Below are positions 1 through 5,822 of a stretch of DNA of 5,877 nucleotides, in pieces. The notes under the pieces were generated by a model, which worked only from the letters and a program-made list of their open reading frames with translations, was not told where the DNA came from and searched no databases. The position numbers and the translations under genes were made by a program. Origin of the DNA: Actinomycetes bacterium (GTDB taxonomy: Bacteria; Actinomycetota; Actinomycetes; Actinomycetales; Microbacteriaceae); contig JAEWDJ010000057.1 in NCBI GenBank assembly GCA_023390155.1, positions 1 through 5,877 on the forward strand, read 5' to 3'. How positions within the stretch are numbered: position 1 is the first letter of the stretch; every line of letters starts with the position of its first letter.

Positions 1-1
1 C

Positions 2-736
2 GCCGGGATCAGCACAGAGTGGTACACCCGGCTCGAGCGCGGACACATCAGCGGTGTGTCCGGCGACGTCCTGGACGCGGTGGCCCGTGCGCTCCGCCTG
101 GACGAGGACGAATCCGCCCACCTGCTCGACCTGGCGCGGTCGTCACGGCACGGCCGTCGCTCACCCGCACGTCGCACGGAGGTCGACATCCCGCCTCGCA
201 TCCAGTGGGTCCTCGACTCGATCACCCTGTCGTCGGCGTTCGTGCGCACCGCCCGAACCGACATCGTCGCGAGCAACTCCGTGGCGCGGGCGCTGCTGGC
301 GCCGATCTTCGCCGGCGCAAGCAGTGAGGGGCGCGCGCACCCGAACATCGCTCGCTACGTCTTCCTCGACGCCGGTGCGCGCGACTTCTTCGTCGACTGG
401 GACGCCGCCAGCGTCTCGACCACCGCCCTGCTGCGCACCGAAGCCGGACGCGAGACCCGCGACAGGGCGTTGCGCGACCTGGTCGGCGAACTCTCCGATC
501 GCAGCCCGGACTTCCGGAGGCAGTGGGCGGCGCACGATGTCCTGGCGCGTCACGACGGTGTCAAGGAGCTCAGCCACCCCGACGTCGGTCACCTGGAGCT
601 GAGCTTCCAGTCCCTCGACCTGCACCTGGCGCACCAGGCCGTGCACACGATGGTGACGTACACGGCCGAACCGGGCACCGTCTCGGAGGACCGGCTGAAA
701 CTTCTCACCATCGGGGCCGACGCCCGTTCGCTCTGA
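2..736 (+). CDS. XRE/MmyB-family transcriptional regulator (5' end missing)
   Basis: The reading frame is open from the left edge, so the start codon and roughly the first 40 residues lie outside the window; 244 residues are visible. The first 55 or so are the end of an XRE-type helix-turn-helix domain, including the segment WYTRLERGHISGVS (the recognition-helix area of this family) and LDAVARALRLDEDE. From about residue 60 follows the MmyB-like ligand-binding domain, recognisable by VARALL, NIARYVFLD, ARDFFVDWD, LRTEAGRE, RDLVGELS, QWAAHDV, GVKELSHPDVGHLEL and TYTAEPGT close to the end. MmyB-type proteins are predicted DNA-binding regulators with a PAS-like domain that may bind a fatty-acid-like ligand, and they often control a divergently transcribed oxidoreductase gene; any such target would lie left of the window. 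The gene is 98 bp upstream of the cupin gene, which has its own regulatory region, so shared transcription is unlikely to be the main arrangement. The family call is secure; the targets are unknown. Confidence 0.92.
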   Translation, partial: AGISTEWYTRLERGHISGVSGDVLDAVARALRLDEDESAHLLDLARSSRHGRRSPARRTEVDIPPRIQWVLDSITLSSAFVRTARTDIVASNSVARALLAPIFAGASSEGRAHPNIARYVFLDAGARDFFVDWDAASVSTTALLRTEAGRETRDRALRDLVGELSDRSPDFRRQWAAHDVLARHDGVKELSHPDVGHLELSFQSLDLHLAHQAVHTMVTYTAEPGTVSEDRLKLLTIGADARSL

Positions 737-751
737 GTCAACCCTGCATCA

Positions 752-765
752 AAATGTAGACAATT
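752..765. promoter_or_regulatory. Candidate GntR (FadR-type) operator, distal copy
   Basis: The core AATGTAGACAAT (753-764) is an inverted repeat with one mismatch around a central AG. It is the reverse complement of the downstream site apart from one base. It fits the FadR-subfamily GntR consensus TNGT-M-N(0-1)-K-ACNA except for one edge position. Its centre lies 50 bp upstream of the centre of the second copy. Two matching sites flanking the promoter region suggest cooperative binding or looping by a repressor encoded elsewhere. Confidence 0.6.
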
Positions 766-800
766 GGATGGTATTTTGCTCCCAATCAAACCTAGACTTT

Positions 801-816
801 GAATTGTCTACAATTC
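801..816. promoter_or_regulatory. Candidate GntR (FadR-type) operator, proximal copy
   Basis: GAATTGTCTACAATTC is a perfect inverted repeat with 7-bp arms around a central CT. The core TTGTCTACAA matches the FadR-subfamily GntR consensus TNGT-M-N(0-1)-K-ACNA at every fixed position. It ends 18 bases before the TTG start of the cupin gene and directly abuts the ribosome binding site, so a bound protein would sit over or just downstream of the promoter and block transcription. I cannot assign -35 and -10 boxes with confidence in the AT-rich stretch 764-805; TAGACT (793-798) is the best -10 candidate but has no good -35 partner. No GntR gene is in the window. Confidence 0.65.
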
Positions 817-824
817 GAGAGAGG
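817..824 (+). promoter_or_regulatory. Ribosome binding site deciding a TTG start
   Basis: GAGAGAGG is a purine-rich Shine-Dalgarno-like stretch 10 bases before TTG at 835. It supports 835 rather than the in-frame TTG at 799, which has no such sequence ahead of it and touches the proximal operator. Confidence 0.6.
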
Positions 825-834
825 TTGGTTTGGT

Positions 835-2013
835 TTGAACACCGATATCACCGACATCCTTGCGAGCAGCGACGGAGTCCTCCGGCTTCGTCCGACCTTC
901 GTCGCTCGCACGTGGATGACGCCCGGTCGGCGCCTGGGGATCGCCGACGCCGACTACGACGCCGGCGAGCGCGGATGGATCTGCGAGCGCTGGCTGGCGT
1001 CCACCACCCCGGCCCAGAACGATGTCACCTTCGACGGAGAGGGGATCAGCGTGGTCGCCAGCGCCGCGGGAGACATCCGCCTCGACCAGCTGGTGGAGTC
1101 CGCTCCCGCTGCGGTGCTGGGGGACGAGTATGCCCGCACTCATGACGGCCTCGGTCGTCTGGCGAAGATCTTCGACTACGGCGAGCGCGTGCCCTTCCAC
1201 ATCCACCCCCCGGCGGACCAGGCGGCGAAGGCCGGGCTGCGCTCCAAGGACGAGGCGTACTACTTCCTGCCGGGCGTCGATCTCGGCCCGCACCCCGAGT
1301 CGTTCTTCGGCGTGCACAGCTCGCTCACCGCCGAGCAAGCTGCGGAGGAGCTCGTCGCCCACCTCGAGGCGTGGGACTCCGACCGCGTGCTGGCGCTGTC
1401 GAAGGCCTACAAGCTGTTCCCCGAGGGCGGCTACTTCGTGCCGTCCGGAGTGCTCCACGGGCCGGGGACCGCCCTCACTCTGGAGCTGCAGGAGGACTCC
1501 GACGCGATGGCGTTCCTGCAGGCGACCGCCGGAGACGTCGCCCTGTCGAAGGACCTGCTCTTCGCCAACCTCGAGCCGGCCGAACGGGCCGAGCGCCATG
1601 AACGCGCGATCCTCGACTGGATCGACTGGGAGGCGAACCTGCATCCCGACTTCCATCGCGCGTTCGCCACGGAGCCGCGGGTCTTCGAGACCGGGCCCGG
1701 CGTCGAATGGGCCTGGGTCTTCTGGGGTGGCCCCCGCTTCGTCGGAAAGCGTCTGCGCCTCGCCCCCGGCGCCCGTGCCGTGGTCCGCGAGGAGGGCGCC
1801 TACTCGGTGCTCGTCTGGCGCGGTTCCGGTGCGGTGGGCGACTCCGAGGTGCGTGGCGGCCGGCCGGGGCAGGATGAACTGCTCATCACGGCCGAGGCGG
1901 CTCGCCGAGGGCTCGTCGTCCAGAACACCGGGGAGGGCGAGCTGGAGGCCGTCTTGTTCTTCGGGCCCGACGTCGTCGCCGGCGCCCCTCTGCTCGAGGA
2001 GGTCGCCGCATGA
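835..2013 (+). CDS. Zinc-cupin protein related to class I mannose-6-phosphate isomerase
   Basis: A cytosolic protein of 392 residues, with no signal peptide or membrane segment. The TTG start at 835 is chosen because of the GAGAGAGG ahead of it; the in-frame TTG at 799 would add 12 residues translated from operator DNA. The N-terminal half carries a cupin metal site in class I phosphomannose isomerase style: HIHP (H122, H124), E140 in SKDEAYY, and H208 in VPSGVLHGPG, which aligns with the family's VPAGTIHA. After a helical linker (about 234-285, with LDWIDWE), a second beta-rich barrel (about 290-385) lacks metal-binding histidines, as in other members. Two things differ from true isomerases. 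The usual Gln before the first metal His is H122, and the substrate-binding Arg motif SDTTYR after the last metal ligand reads SDAMAF (222-227), so Arg is absent. Sugar-related isomerase or epimerase activity is plausible, but mannose-6-phosphate is doubtful. It is translationally coupled to the AraA-like gene by an ATGA overlap and lies behind two GntR-type operators, so the two proteins probably act on the same substrate or pathway. Confidence 0.82.
   Translation: MNTDITDILASSDGVLRLRPTFVARTWMTPGRRLGIADADYDAGERGWICERWLASTTPAQNDVTFDGEGISVVASAAGDIRLDQLVESAPAAVLGDEYARTHDGLGRLAKIFDYGERVPFHIHPPADQAAKAGLRSKDEAYYFLPGVDLGPHPESFFGVHSSLTAEQAAEELVAHLEAWDSDRVLALSKAYKLFPEGGYFVPSGVLHGPGTALTLELQEDSDAMAFLQATAGDVALSKDLLFANLEPAERAERHERAILDWIDWEANLHPDFHRAFATEPRVFETGPGVEWAWVFWGGPRFVGKRLRLAPGARAVVREEGAYSVLVWRGSGAVGDSEVRGGRPGQDELLITAEAARRGLVVQNTGEGELEAVLFFGPDVVAGAPLLEEVAA
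1996..2002 (+). promoter_or_regulatory. Ribosome binding site of the isomerase gene
   Basis: GAGGAGG lies 7 bases before the ATG at 2010, inside the last codons of the cupin gene. It is a strong site and confirms the ATGA-overlap start. Confidence 0.75.
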
Positions 2014-3518
2014 GCCGGCCGCGGATGGATTGGACAGGCCTCGAGGTCTGGTTCCTCACCGGAAGCGTCGAGCTGTACGGGGAGGAGACCCTCGCGCAGG
2101 TGGAGCAGCAGTCCCGTGCCATCGCGCAGGCGTTGCAGACTCCCGTGCGGATCGTGTGGAAGCCCGTGCTCACCGACCCGGAGTCGATCCGACGGTGCCT
2201 GACCGACGCCGACAGCAGGGACGAGGTGATCGGCGTCATCGCCTGGATGCACACCTTCAGCCCCGCGAAGATGTGGATCTCCGGGCTCTCCGCCCTGCGC
2301 AAGCCGCTCCTGCACCTGCACACGCAGTCCGCCGAGGCGCTCCCGTATGCGGAGATCGACTTCGACTTCATGAACCTCAACCAGTCGGCGCACGGCGACC
2401 GGGAGTTCGCGTACGCGCTCACCCGGCTCGGCGTCGACCGGACGACCGTCGTCGGCCACGTCTCGCACCCGAGCGTCACCGTCCGCATCGACCAGTGGAT
2501 GCGGGCCGCCGCCGCCCGGCACGAGGTGCGCCGGCTCCGGATCGCCCGGTTCGGCGACAACATGCGGTTCGTCGCCGTGACCGAGGGTGACAAGACCGAG
2601 GCCGAGGCGCAGCTCGGCGTGCAGGTGAACACCTGGCCCGTCAACGAGCTGGCCGCGCTCGTGAGCGCCGCCTCGTCGGCCGAGATCGACCTGCTCGTGG
2701 ACGAGTACGTCGATCGCTACGACGTCGCTCCCGAGCTCCTCCCCGGCGCTGAGCGTCACTCCCTCCTCCGGGACGGCGCCGCCATCGAGGTGGGGCTGCG
2801 CCGCTTCCTGGAAGACGGAGGGTACGGCGCGTTCACCACGACGTTCGAAGACCTGGGCGACCTTCCCCAGCTCCCGGGTCTCGCGGTGCAGCGGCTGATC
2901 GCCGACGGCTACGGCTTCGGCCCGGAGGGCGACTGGAAGACGGCCATCCTCGTGCGGGCGCTCACGGTGATGGGGATCGGTCTCCCGGGCGGAGCCAGCA
3001 TCATGGAGGACTACACCTACGACCTCACGGAGGGGGCGGAGGTGATCCTCGGATCGCACATGCTCGAGGTCAGCCACAATCTGACATCGGCACGGCCACG
3101 GCTGGAAGCCCACGCGCTGGGGATCGGCGGCAAGCCCGATCCGGTGCGACTGGTCTTCACGGCCGATGCGGGAACCGGCATCGTGGTCGCGATGAGCGAC
3201 CTGGGCGAGCGCTTCCGGATGGTGGCGAACGTCGTCGACCTCATCGACGAGCCGTCGCCGCTTCCCGAGCTGCCCGTCGGACGCGCGCTGTGGCGGCCGC
3301 GTCCGGACTTCGCGACCGCTACCGCGTCGTGGCTGCTCGCCGGCGGGGCCCATCACACCGCGCTGACCACCGCGGTCGGGCTGCCGATCATCGAGGCCTT
3401 CGGCGAGATGACCGGCATCGAGCTCGTCGTCATCGACGAGACCACATCGTCGACGCGCGAGATCCGCGATCGGCTGCGGCTGAACCAGGTGTACCACCGC
3501 CTGAGCCGGGGCTTCTGA
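2010..3518 (+). CDS. araA: L-arabinose isomerase family protein (AraA-like)
   Basis: A full-length 502-residue member of the AraA family (E. coli AraA is 500 residues). AraA is a metal-dependent cytosolic enzyme, typically hexameric with Mn2+, that interconverts L-arabinose and L-ribulose. The catalytic and metal positions of the E. coli enzyme are all present: E306 in PEGDWKTA, E333 in MEDYTYDL, H350 in GSHMLEV, and the GGAHH pair at H448-H449. The family blocks HTFSPAKMW, FMNLNQSAHG, GDNMR (M185), VNTW, FTTTFEDLG (F279) and QLPGLAVQRL are also present. Two usually conserved blocks differ. GSQHLYG reads GSVELYG (V20 and E21 replace Gln16 and His17), and HTQFN reads HTQSA (S107, A108). Both are near or in the substrate side of the fold, so the substrate may be another aldose. 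The start overlaps the cupin stop (ATGA) and has a strong GAGGAGG site. Kinase and epimerase partners (araB, araD) are not adjacent; a hairpin follows 12 bases after the stop. The family is certain, the exact substrate is not. Confidence 0.85.
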   Translation: MSRPRMDWTGLEVWFLTGSVELYGEETLAQVEQQSRAIAQALQTPVRIVWKPVLTDPESIRRCLTDADSRDEVIGVIAWMHTFSPAKMWISGLSALRKPLLHLHTQSAEALPYAEIDFDFMNLNQSAHGDREFAYALTRLGVDRTTVVGHVSHPSVTVRIDQWMRAAAARHEVRRLRIARFGDNMRFVAVTEGDKTEAEAQLGVQVNTWPVNELAALVSAASSAEIDLLVDEYVDRYDVAPELLPGAERHSLLRDGAAIEVGLRRFLEDGGYGAFTTTFEDLGDLPQLPGLAVQRLIADGYGFGPEGDWKTAILVRALTVMGIGLPGGASIMEDYTYDLTEGAEVILGSHMLEVSHNLTSARPRLEAHALGIGGKPDPVRLVFTADAGTGIVVAMSDLGERFRMVANVVDLIDEPSPLPELPVGRALWRPRPDFATATASWLLAGGAHHTALTTAVGLPIIEAFGEMTGIELVVIDETTSSTREIRDRLRLNQVYHRLSRGF

Positions 3519-3530
3519 CCTCGGGCGCAC

Positions 3531-3573
3531 GCACGAAGAAGGGGCGGGATGATCTCCCGCCCCTTCTTCGTGC
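3531..3573. terminator. Bidirectional hairpin terminator between convergent operons
   Basis: A perfect 19-bp stem (3531-3549 pairs with 3555-3573) with the 5-base loop TGATC. It starts 12 bases after the isomerase stop and ends 16 bases from the stop of the oppositely oriented ATPase gene. There is no U-tract on either side, as is common for actinobacterial hairpin terminators. Because the stem is symmetrical it can serve transcripts arriving from both directions. Confidence 0.85.
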
Positions 3574-3589
3574 CTTCTGCCCGAGTCGC

Positions 3590-4315
3590 TCAGCCCAGGA
3601 TCGACCTGAGGAACGACTGCGTGCGCGCGTGGGTGGGCGCGCTGAAGATCGTCTCGGCCGAGCCGGACTCGATGATGGTCCCGTCGACCATCACGTGCAC
3701 CGTGTCGGCGATGCTTCGGGCGAACTCCATGCCGTGCGTGACGATGACCATCGTCATGCCCTCGTGCGCGAGGTCGGCGATGACGTTCTGCACCTCGCCG
3801 ACCAGTTCGGGGTCGAGGGACGAGGTGGGCTCGTCGAACAGGATCGCCTCTGGCTCCATCGCCAGCGCGCGTGCGATGGCGACGCGCTGCTGCTGTCCGC
3901 CCGAGAGCTGCGAGGGGTAGTTGCCGGTTTTCGCGCCGAGACCGACCTTGTCGAGCAGCTCGGCCGCGTGCGCATACGCCTCCTGCTTGGGCTTCCCGTG
4001 GGCGAGGATCGGTCCGAGCGCCACGTTCTTGAGCGCGGTCATGTGCGGGTACAGGTTGAAGTTCTGGAACACCATCCCGACCCGCTTGCGCAGGGCGCGC
4101 ACGTCCGACTTGTGCGTGCCCGTCGCGGAGCCGTCGACGAGGATCTCGCCGCTGTCGATGGTCTCCAGCTGGTTGATGCAGCGGAGCATCGTGCTCTTTC
4201 CGGCGCCGCTCGGACCGATGAGGACGACGACCTCCCCCTCGTTCACGTCGAACGAGACATCGCGCAAGATGGTCGTGGGTCCGTATGACTTCTGGATGTC
4301 GCGGATCTTGATCAT
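3590..4315 (-). CDS. Polar amino acid ABC transporter ATP-binding protein (GlnQ/ArtP type)
   Basis: A 241-residue ABC ATPase of normal length for the amino acid uptake family. It sits at the inner face of the membrane and powers import through the two permeases upstream. All nucleotide-binding motifs are intact: Walker A GPSGAGKST (34-42), Q-loop with Q84 in VFQNFNLYPHMT, signature LSGGQQQR (137-144), Walker B ILFDEP (158-163, with E162 catalytic), D-loop SLDP, and the switch His H194 in VTHGM. Most relatives have THEM, so G195 is a small deviation. The FQNFNLYPHMTALKN and RCINQLE segments are characteristic of the glutamine/glutamate/arginine importer ATPases. Its ATG overlaps the permease stop by 4 bases (ATGA), and no strong ribosome site precedes it, so translation is probably coupled. 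It is the last gene of its operon; the hairpin terminator lies just beyond its stop. The substrate cannot be read from the ATPase; an amino acid is the likely cargo. Confidence 0.95.
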   Translation of the reverse strand: MIKIRDIQKSYGPTTILRDVSFDVNEGEVVVLIGPSGAGKSTMLRCINQLETIDSGEILVDGSATGTHKSDVRALRKRVGMVFQNFNLYPHMTALKNVALGPILAHGKPKQEAYAHAAELLDKVGLGAKTGNYPSQLSGGQQQRVAIARALAMEPEAILFDEPTSSLDPELVGEVQNVIADLAHEGMTMVIVTHGMEFARSIADTVHVMVDGTIIESGSAETIFSAPTHARTQSFLRSILG

Positions 4316-4962
4316 GCGGTAACTGCCATTCTCTTCTCGAAGCGGCCGACGATGAAGCTGGTGGGGAAGCAGATCGCGAAGTACGCGGCCGCCACCACCA
4401 GGTAGGTCTGGAACGGGAGGTTGGTGATCGAGATCACCGTGCGCCCCTGCTGGATGAGGTCCACGTAGCCGATGATCGACGCGATCGAGGTGTCCTTGAT
4501 CAGCGCGAGGCAGAAGCTGAGCATCGGTGCGGTGCAGGTGCGGATCACCTGCGGCAAGACGACATGACGCAGGGTCTGGAAGTAGGTCAGTCCGGTCGAT
4601 CGCGCCGCTTCGTACTGACCAGGCGGAACGGCCTGGAGACCACTGCGCAGGATCTCGGCGATGTAGGCGCCGCCGTACAGGGAGAAGCCGATGATCGCCG
4701 CCCAGAACACATCGAGGTTGACGCCGAGGTAGGGCAGACCGAGGTAGATCAGGAACAGCTGGATCAGCAACGGGGTTCCGCGGAAGAGTCCGATGTAGCC
4801 GTTGAGGAGCCAGCGCACTGGTCGCGGCCCGTCGGTGACGGAGACGCCGACCAGCACTCCGATCGCGGTGCCGCCGACGATGGCGATCACCGAGAGGAAC
4901 AGGGTGGTCAGCAGGCCCTGGAGCAGCAGGGGCCAGAACGACAGGGTCTCGACAAAGCTCAT
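4312..4962 (-). CDS. Amino acid ABC transporter permease (HisM/GlnP type), second subunit
   Basis: A 216-residue inner-membrane permease, usual length for the HisMQ/GlnP family. The reading frame stays open further upstream, but the ATG at 4962 is chosen because it overlaps the preceding permease stop (ATGA) and has GAAGGAG 7 bases ahead. A hydrophobic segment at about 11-42 is followed by the family-typical LFRGTPLLIQLF (59-70), further membrane segments at about 85-105, and the cytoplasmic EAA loop at 118-137 (EAARSTG through VVLPQ) that docks onto the ATPase. Next come LIKDTSIASIIG and a last membrane segment at about 185-205. It likely pairs with the other permease to form a heterodimeric channel. 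The EAA loop and KDTS motif are canonical here, apart from Thr where Leu is commoner in the EAA(x)SLG pattern. Confidence 0.94.
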   Translation of the reverse strand: MSFVETLSFWPLLLQGLLTTLFLSVIAIVGGTAIGVLVGVSVTDGPRPVRWLLNGYIGLFRGTPLLIQLFLIYLGLPYLGVNLDVFWAAIIGFSLYGGAYIAEILRSGLQAVPPGQYEAARSTGLTYFQTLRHVVLPQVIRTCTAPMLSFCLALIKDTSIASIIGYVDLIQQGRTVISITNLPFQTYLVVAAAYFAICFPTSFIVGRFEKRMAVTA

Positions 4963-5753
4963 CGGGCCGCTCCTTCGGTGATTTCGGGCGTGGCGGGTCG
5001 GTGCTCGGACGCGAGCGCGGCGCCGTTCCGACGACCGCGCGGGGCCATCAGCAGGCCGAGCCGGCTGCCTCTCAACTGGGCGGATCCGACGCCCGGACGG
5101 CGGAACAGGGCCTTGCCGAGCTGGGCCATCCCCACCTGGAGGACGACGCCGAGGACGAAGTAGATCACGACGGCGTAGACGTAGACCTCCACCGGCCGGA
5201 ACGTCTCGGAGTTGACCTCGGCCGCCGCGCTGGTGAGCTCTCGGACGTCGATGACCGAGAGGAGGGGAGTCGCGAACAGGACGATCATCAGATGGTTGCT
5301 GAGCGAGGGCCACGCACGCTGGTACATCTGCGGCAGGATGATGTGCCGCAGGATCTGTCCGTTGGTGAATCCGGTGCTCTGGGGCGCCTCCCACTGTCCC
5401 CGCGGGATCCCGATCAGGGCTCCGCGCAGCGACTCTCCGAGATAGGCGCCGATGACGATGACGAGGACGGCGATGCCGATGACGTAGTTGTCGATCCGGA
5501 TGCCGAAGGACGGAAGGCCGAAGTAGCCCAGATAGAGCACGACGAGGGCGGGGATGTTGCGGAAGAGCTCCACGTAGACGGTCGCGATGCCGAAGGCGAT
5601 GCGGCGGGAGCGGTTGTAGCGCGCCAGCGCGACGACCGTGCCCAGGGCGATGACCAGGACGTAGACGAGCAGTGAGATCCAGACGGTCTGCGCCGCCCCG
5701 ACGAGCAGGTCGCCGAGGTAGGCCGTGACAGCCCCGAAATCGATGGTTCCCAT
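4959..5753 (-). CDS. Amino acid ABC transporter permease (HisQ/GlnP type), first subunit
   Basis: A 264-residue inner-membrane permease. Membrane segments are visible at about 19-44, 56-80, 90-110, 153-170 and 190-212. ELFRNIPALVVLY (62-74) is the family signature that follows the second segment, and the EAA loop lies at 122-142. The loop reads EAPQSTG instead of the usual EAARSLG, placing Pro in the segment that contacts the ATPase. The downstream motif, normally KDTSLLSVI, reads FATPLLSVI (160-168). After the last membrane segment there is a basic hydrophilic tail of about 47 residues (218-264), much longer than in its partner permease. The start ATG has GAAAAGG 8 bases upstream. Its stop overlaps the start of the second permease (ATGA). 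It follows the binding-protein gene after a strong hairpin. Assignment to the polar amino acid importer family is firm, but the substrate is not known. Confidence 0.92.
   Translation of the reverse strand: MGTIDFGAVTAYLGDLLVGAAQTVWISLLVYVLVIALGTVVALARYNRSRRIAFGIATVYVELFRNIPALVVLYLGYFGLPSFGIRIDNYVIGIAVLVIVIGAYLGESLRGALIGIPRGQWEAPQSTGFTNGQILRHIILPQMYQRAWPSLSNHLMIVLFATPLLSVIDVRELTSAAAEVNSETFRPVEVYVYAVVIYFVLGVVLQVGMAQLGKALFRRPGVGSAQLRGSRLGLLMAPRGRRNGAALASEHRPATPEITEGAAR
4970..4976 (-). promoter_or_regulatory. Ribosome binding site fixing the second permease start
   Basis: GAAGGAG on the minus strand, 7 bases ahead of the ATG at 4962, within the last codons of the upstream permease. It decides between this start and a much longer open frame that would run out of the permease fold. 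Confidence 0.7.
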
Positions 5754-5761
5754 GGGGTGTG

Positions 5762-5768
5762 CCTTTTC
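5762..5768 (-). promoter_or_regulatory. Ribosome binding site of the first permease
   Basis: GAAAAGG on the minus strand, 8 bases ahead of the ATG at 5753, downstream of the intercistronic hairpin. It is a moderate match. Confidence 0.5.
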
Positions 5769-5773
5769 AATCG

Positions 5774-5803
5774 GTCCGGGGCCGCGCGGGCGCGGCCCCG
5801 GAC
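5774..5803 (-). terminator. Intercistronic GC hairpin (attenuator or mRNA-end stabiliser)
   Basis: A near-pure GC stem of 13 bp (5774-5786 with 5791-5803) and a 4-base loop, in the gap between the binding-protein stop and the first permease start. No U-tract follows. In binding-protein transporter operons such hairpins commonly allow partial termination or protect the upstream message, so that the binding protein is made in excess of the membrane parts. That role is inferred from position and structure. Confidence 0.75.
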
Positions 5804-5822
5804 AATCGGATGGGACCGGCCG

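Noticed and set aside
752..816. An RNA stem-loop, riboswitch or small mobile-element end formed by the 11-bp inverted repeats
   Set aside because: Each arm is itself a palindrome fitting a GntR operator, the arms are 36 bases apart with an AT-rich unstructured centre, and there is no transposase or target duplication.
799..834. An upstream in-frame TTG start for the cupin protein
   Set aside because: It has no ribosome binding site and would translate the proximal operator; TTG at 835 has a good one.
1022..2590. A 522-codon plus-strand frame overlapping the cupin and isomerase genes
   Set aside because: It is an out-of-frame shadow with Ser/Arg/Pro-rich low-complexity translation and would overlap two well-supported genes.
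1800..3530. A 576-codon open frame on the minus strand opposite the isomerase gene
   Set aside because: It is antisense to a gene with complete catalytic motifs, its translation is rich in Arg, Gly, His and Asp with no recognisable domain, and such frames are common in high-GC DNA.
3290..4288. A long plus-strand frame crossing the isomerase end, the terminator and the ATPase gene
   Set aside because: It runs through a terminator hairpin and antisense to the ATPase; the translation has no family features.
4963..5394. An N-terminal extension of the second permease
   Set aside because: The extra residues are an out-of-frame reading of the first permease; the ATGA overlap and GAAGGAG support the start at 4962.
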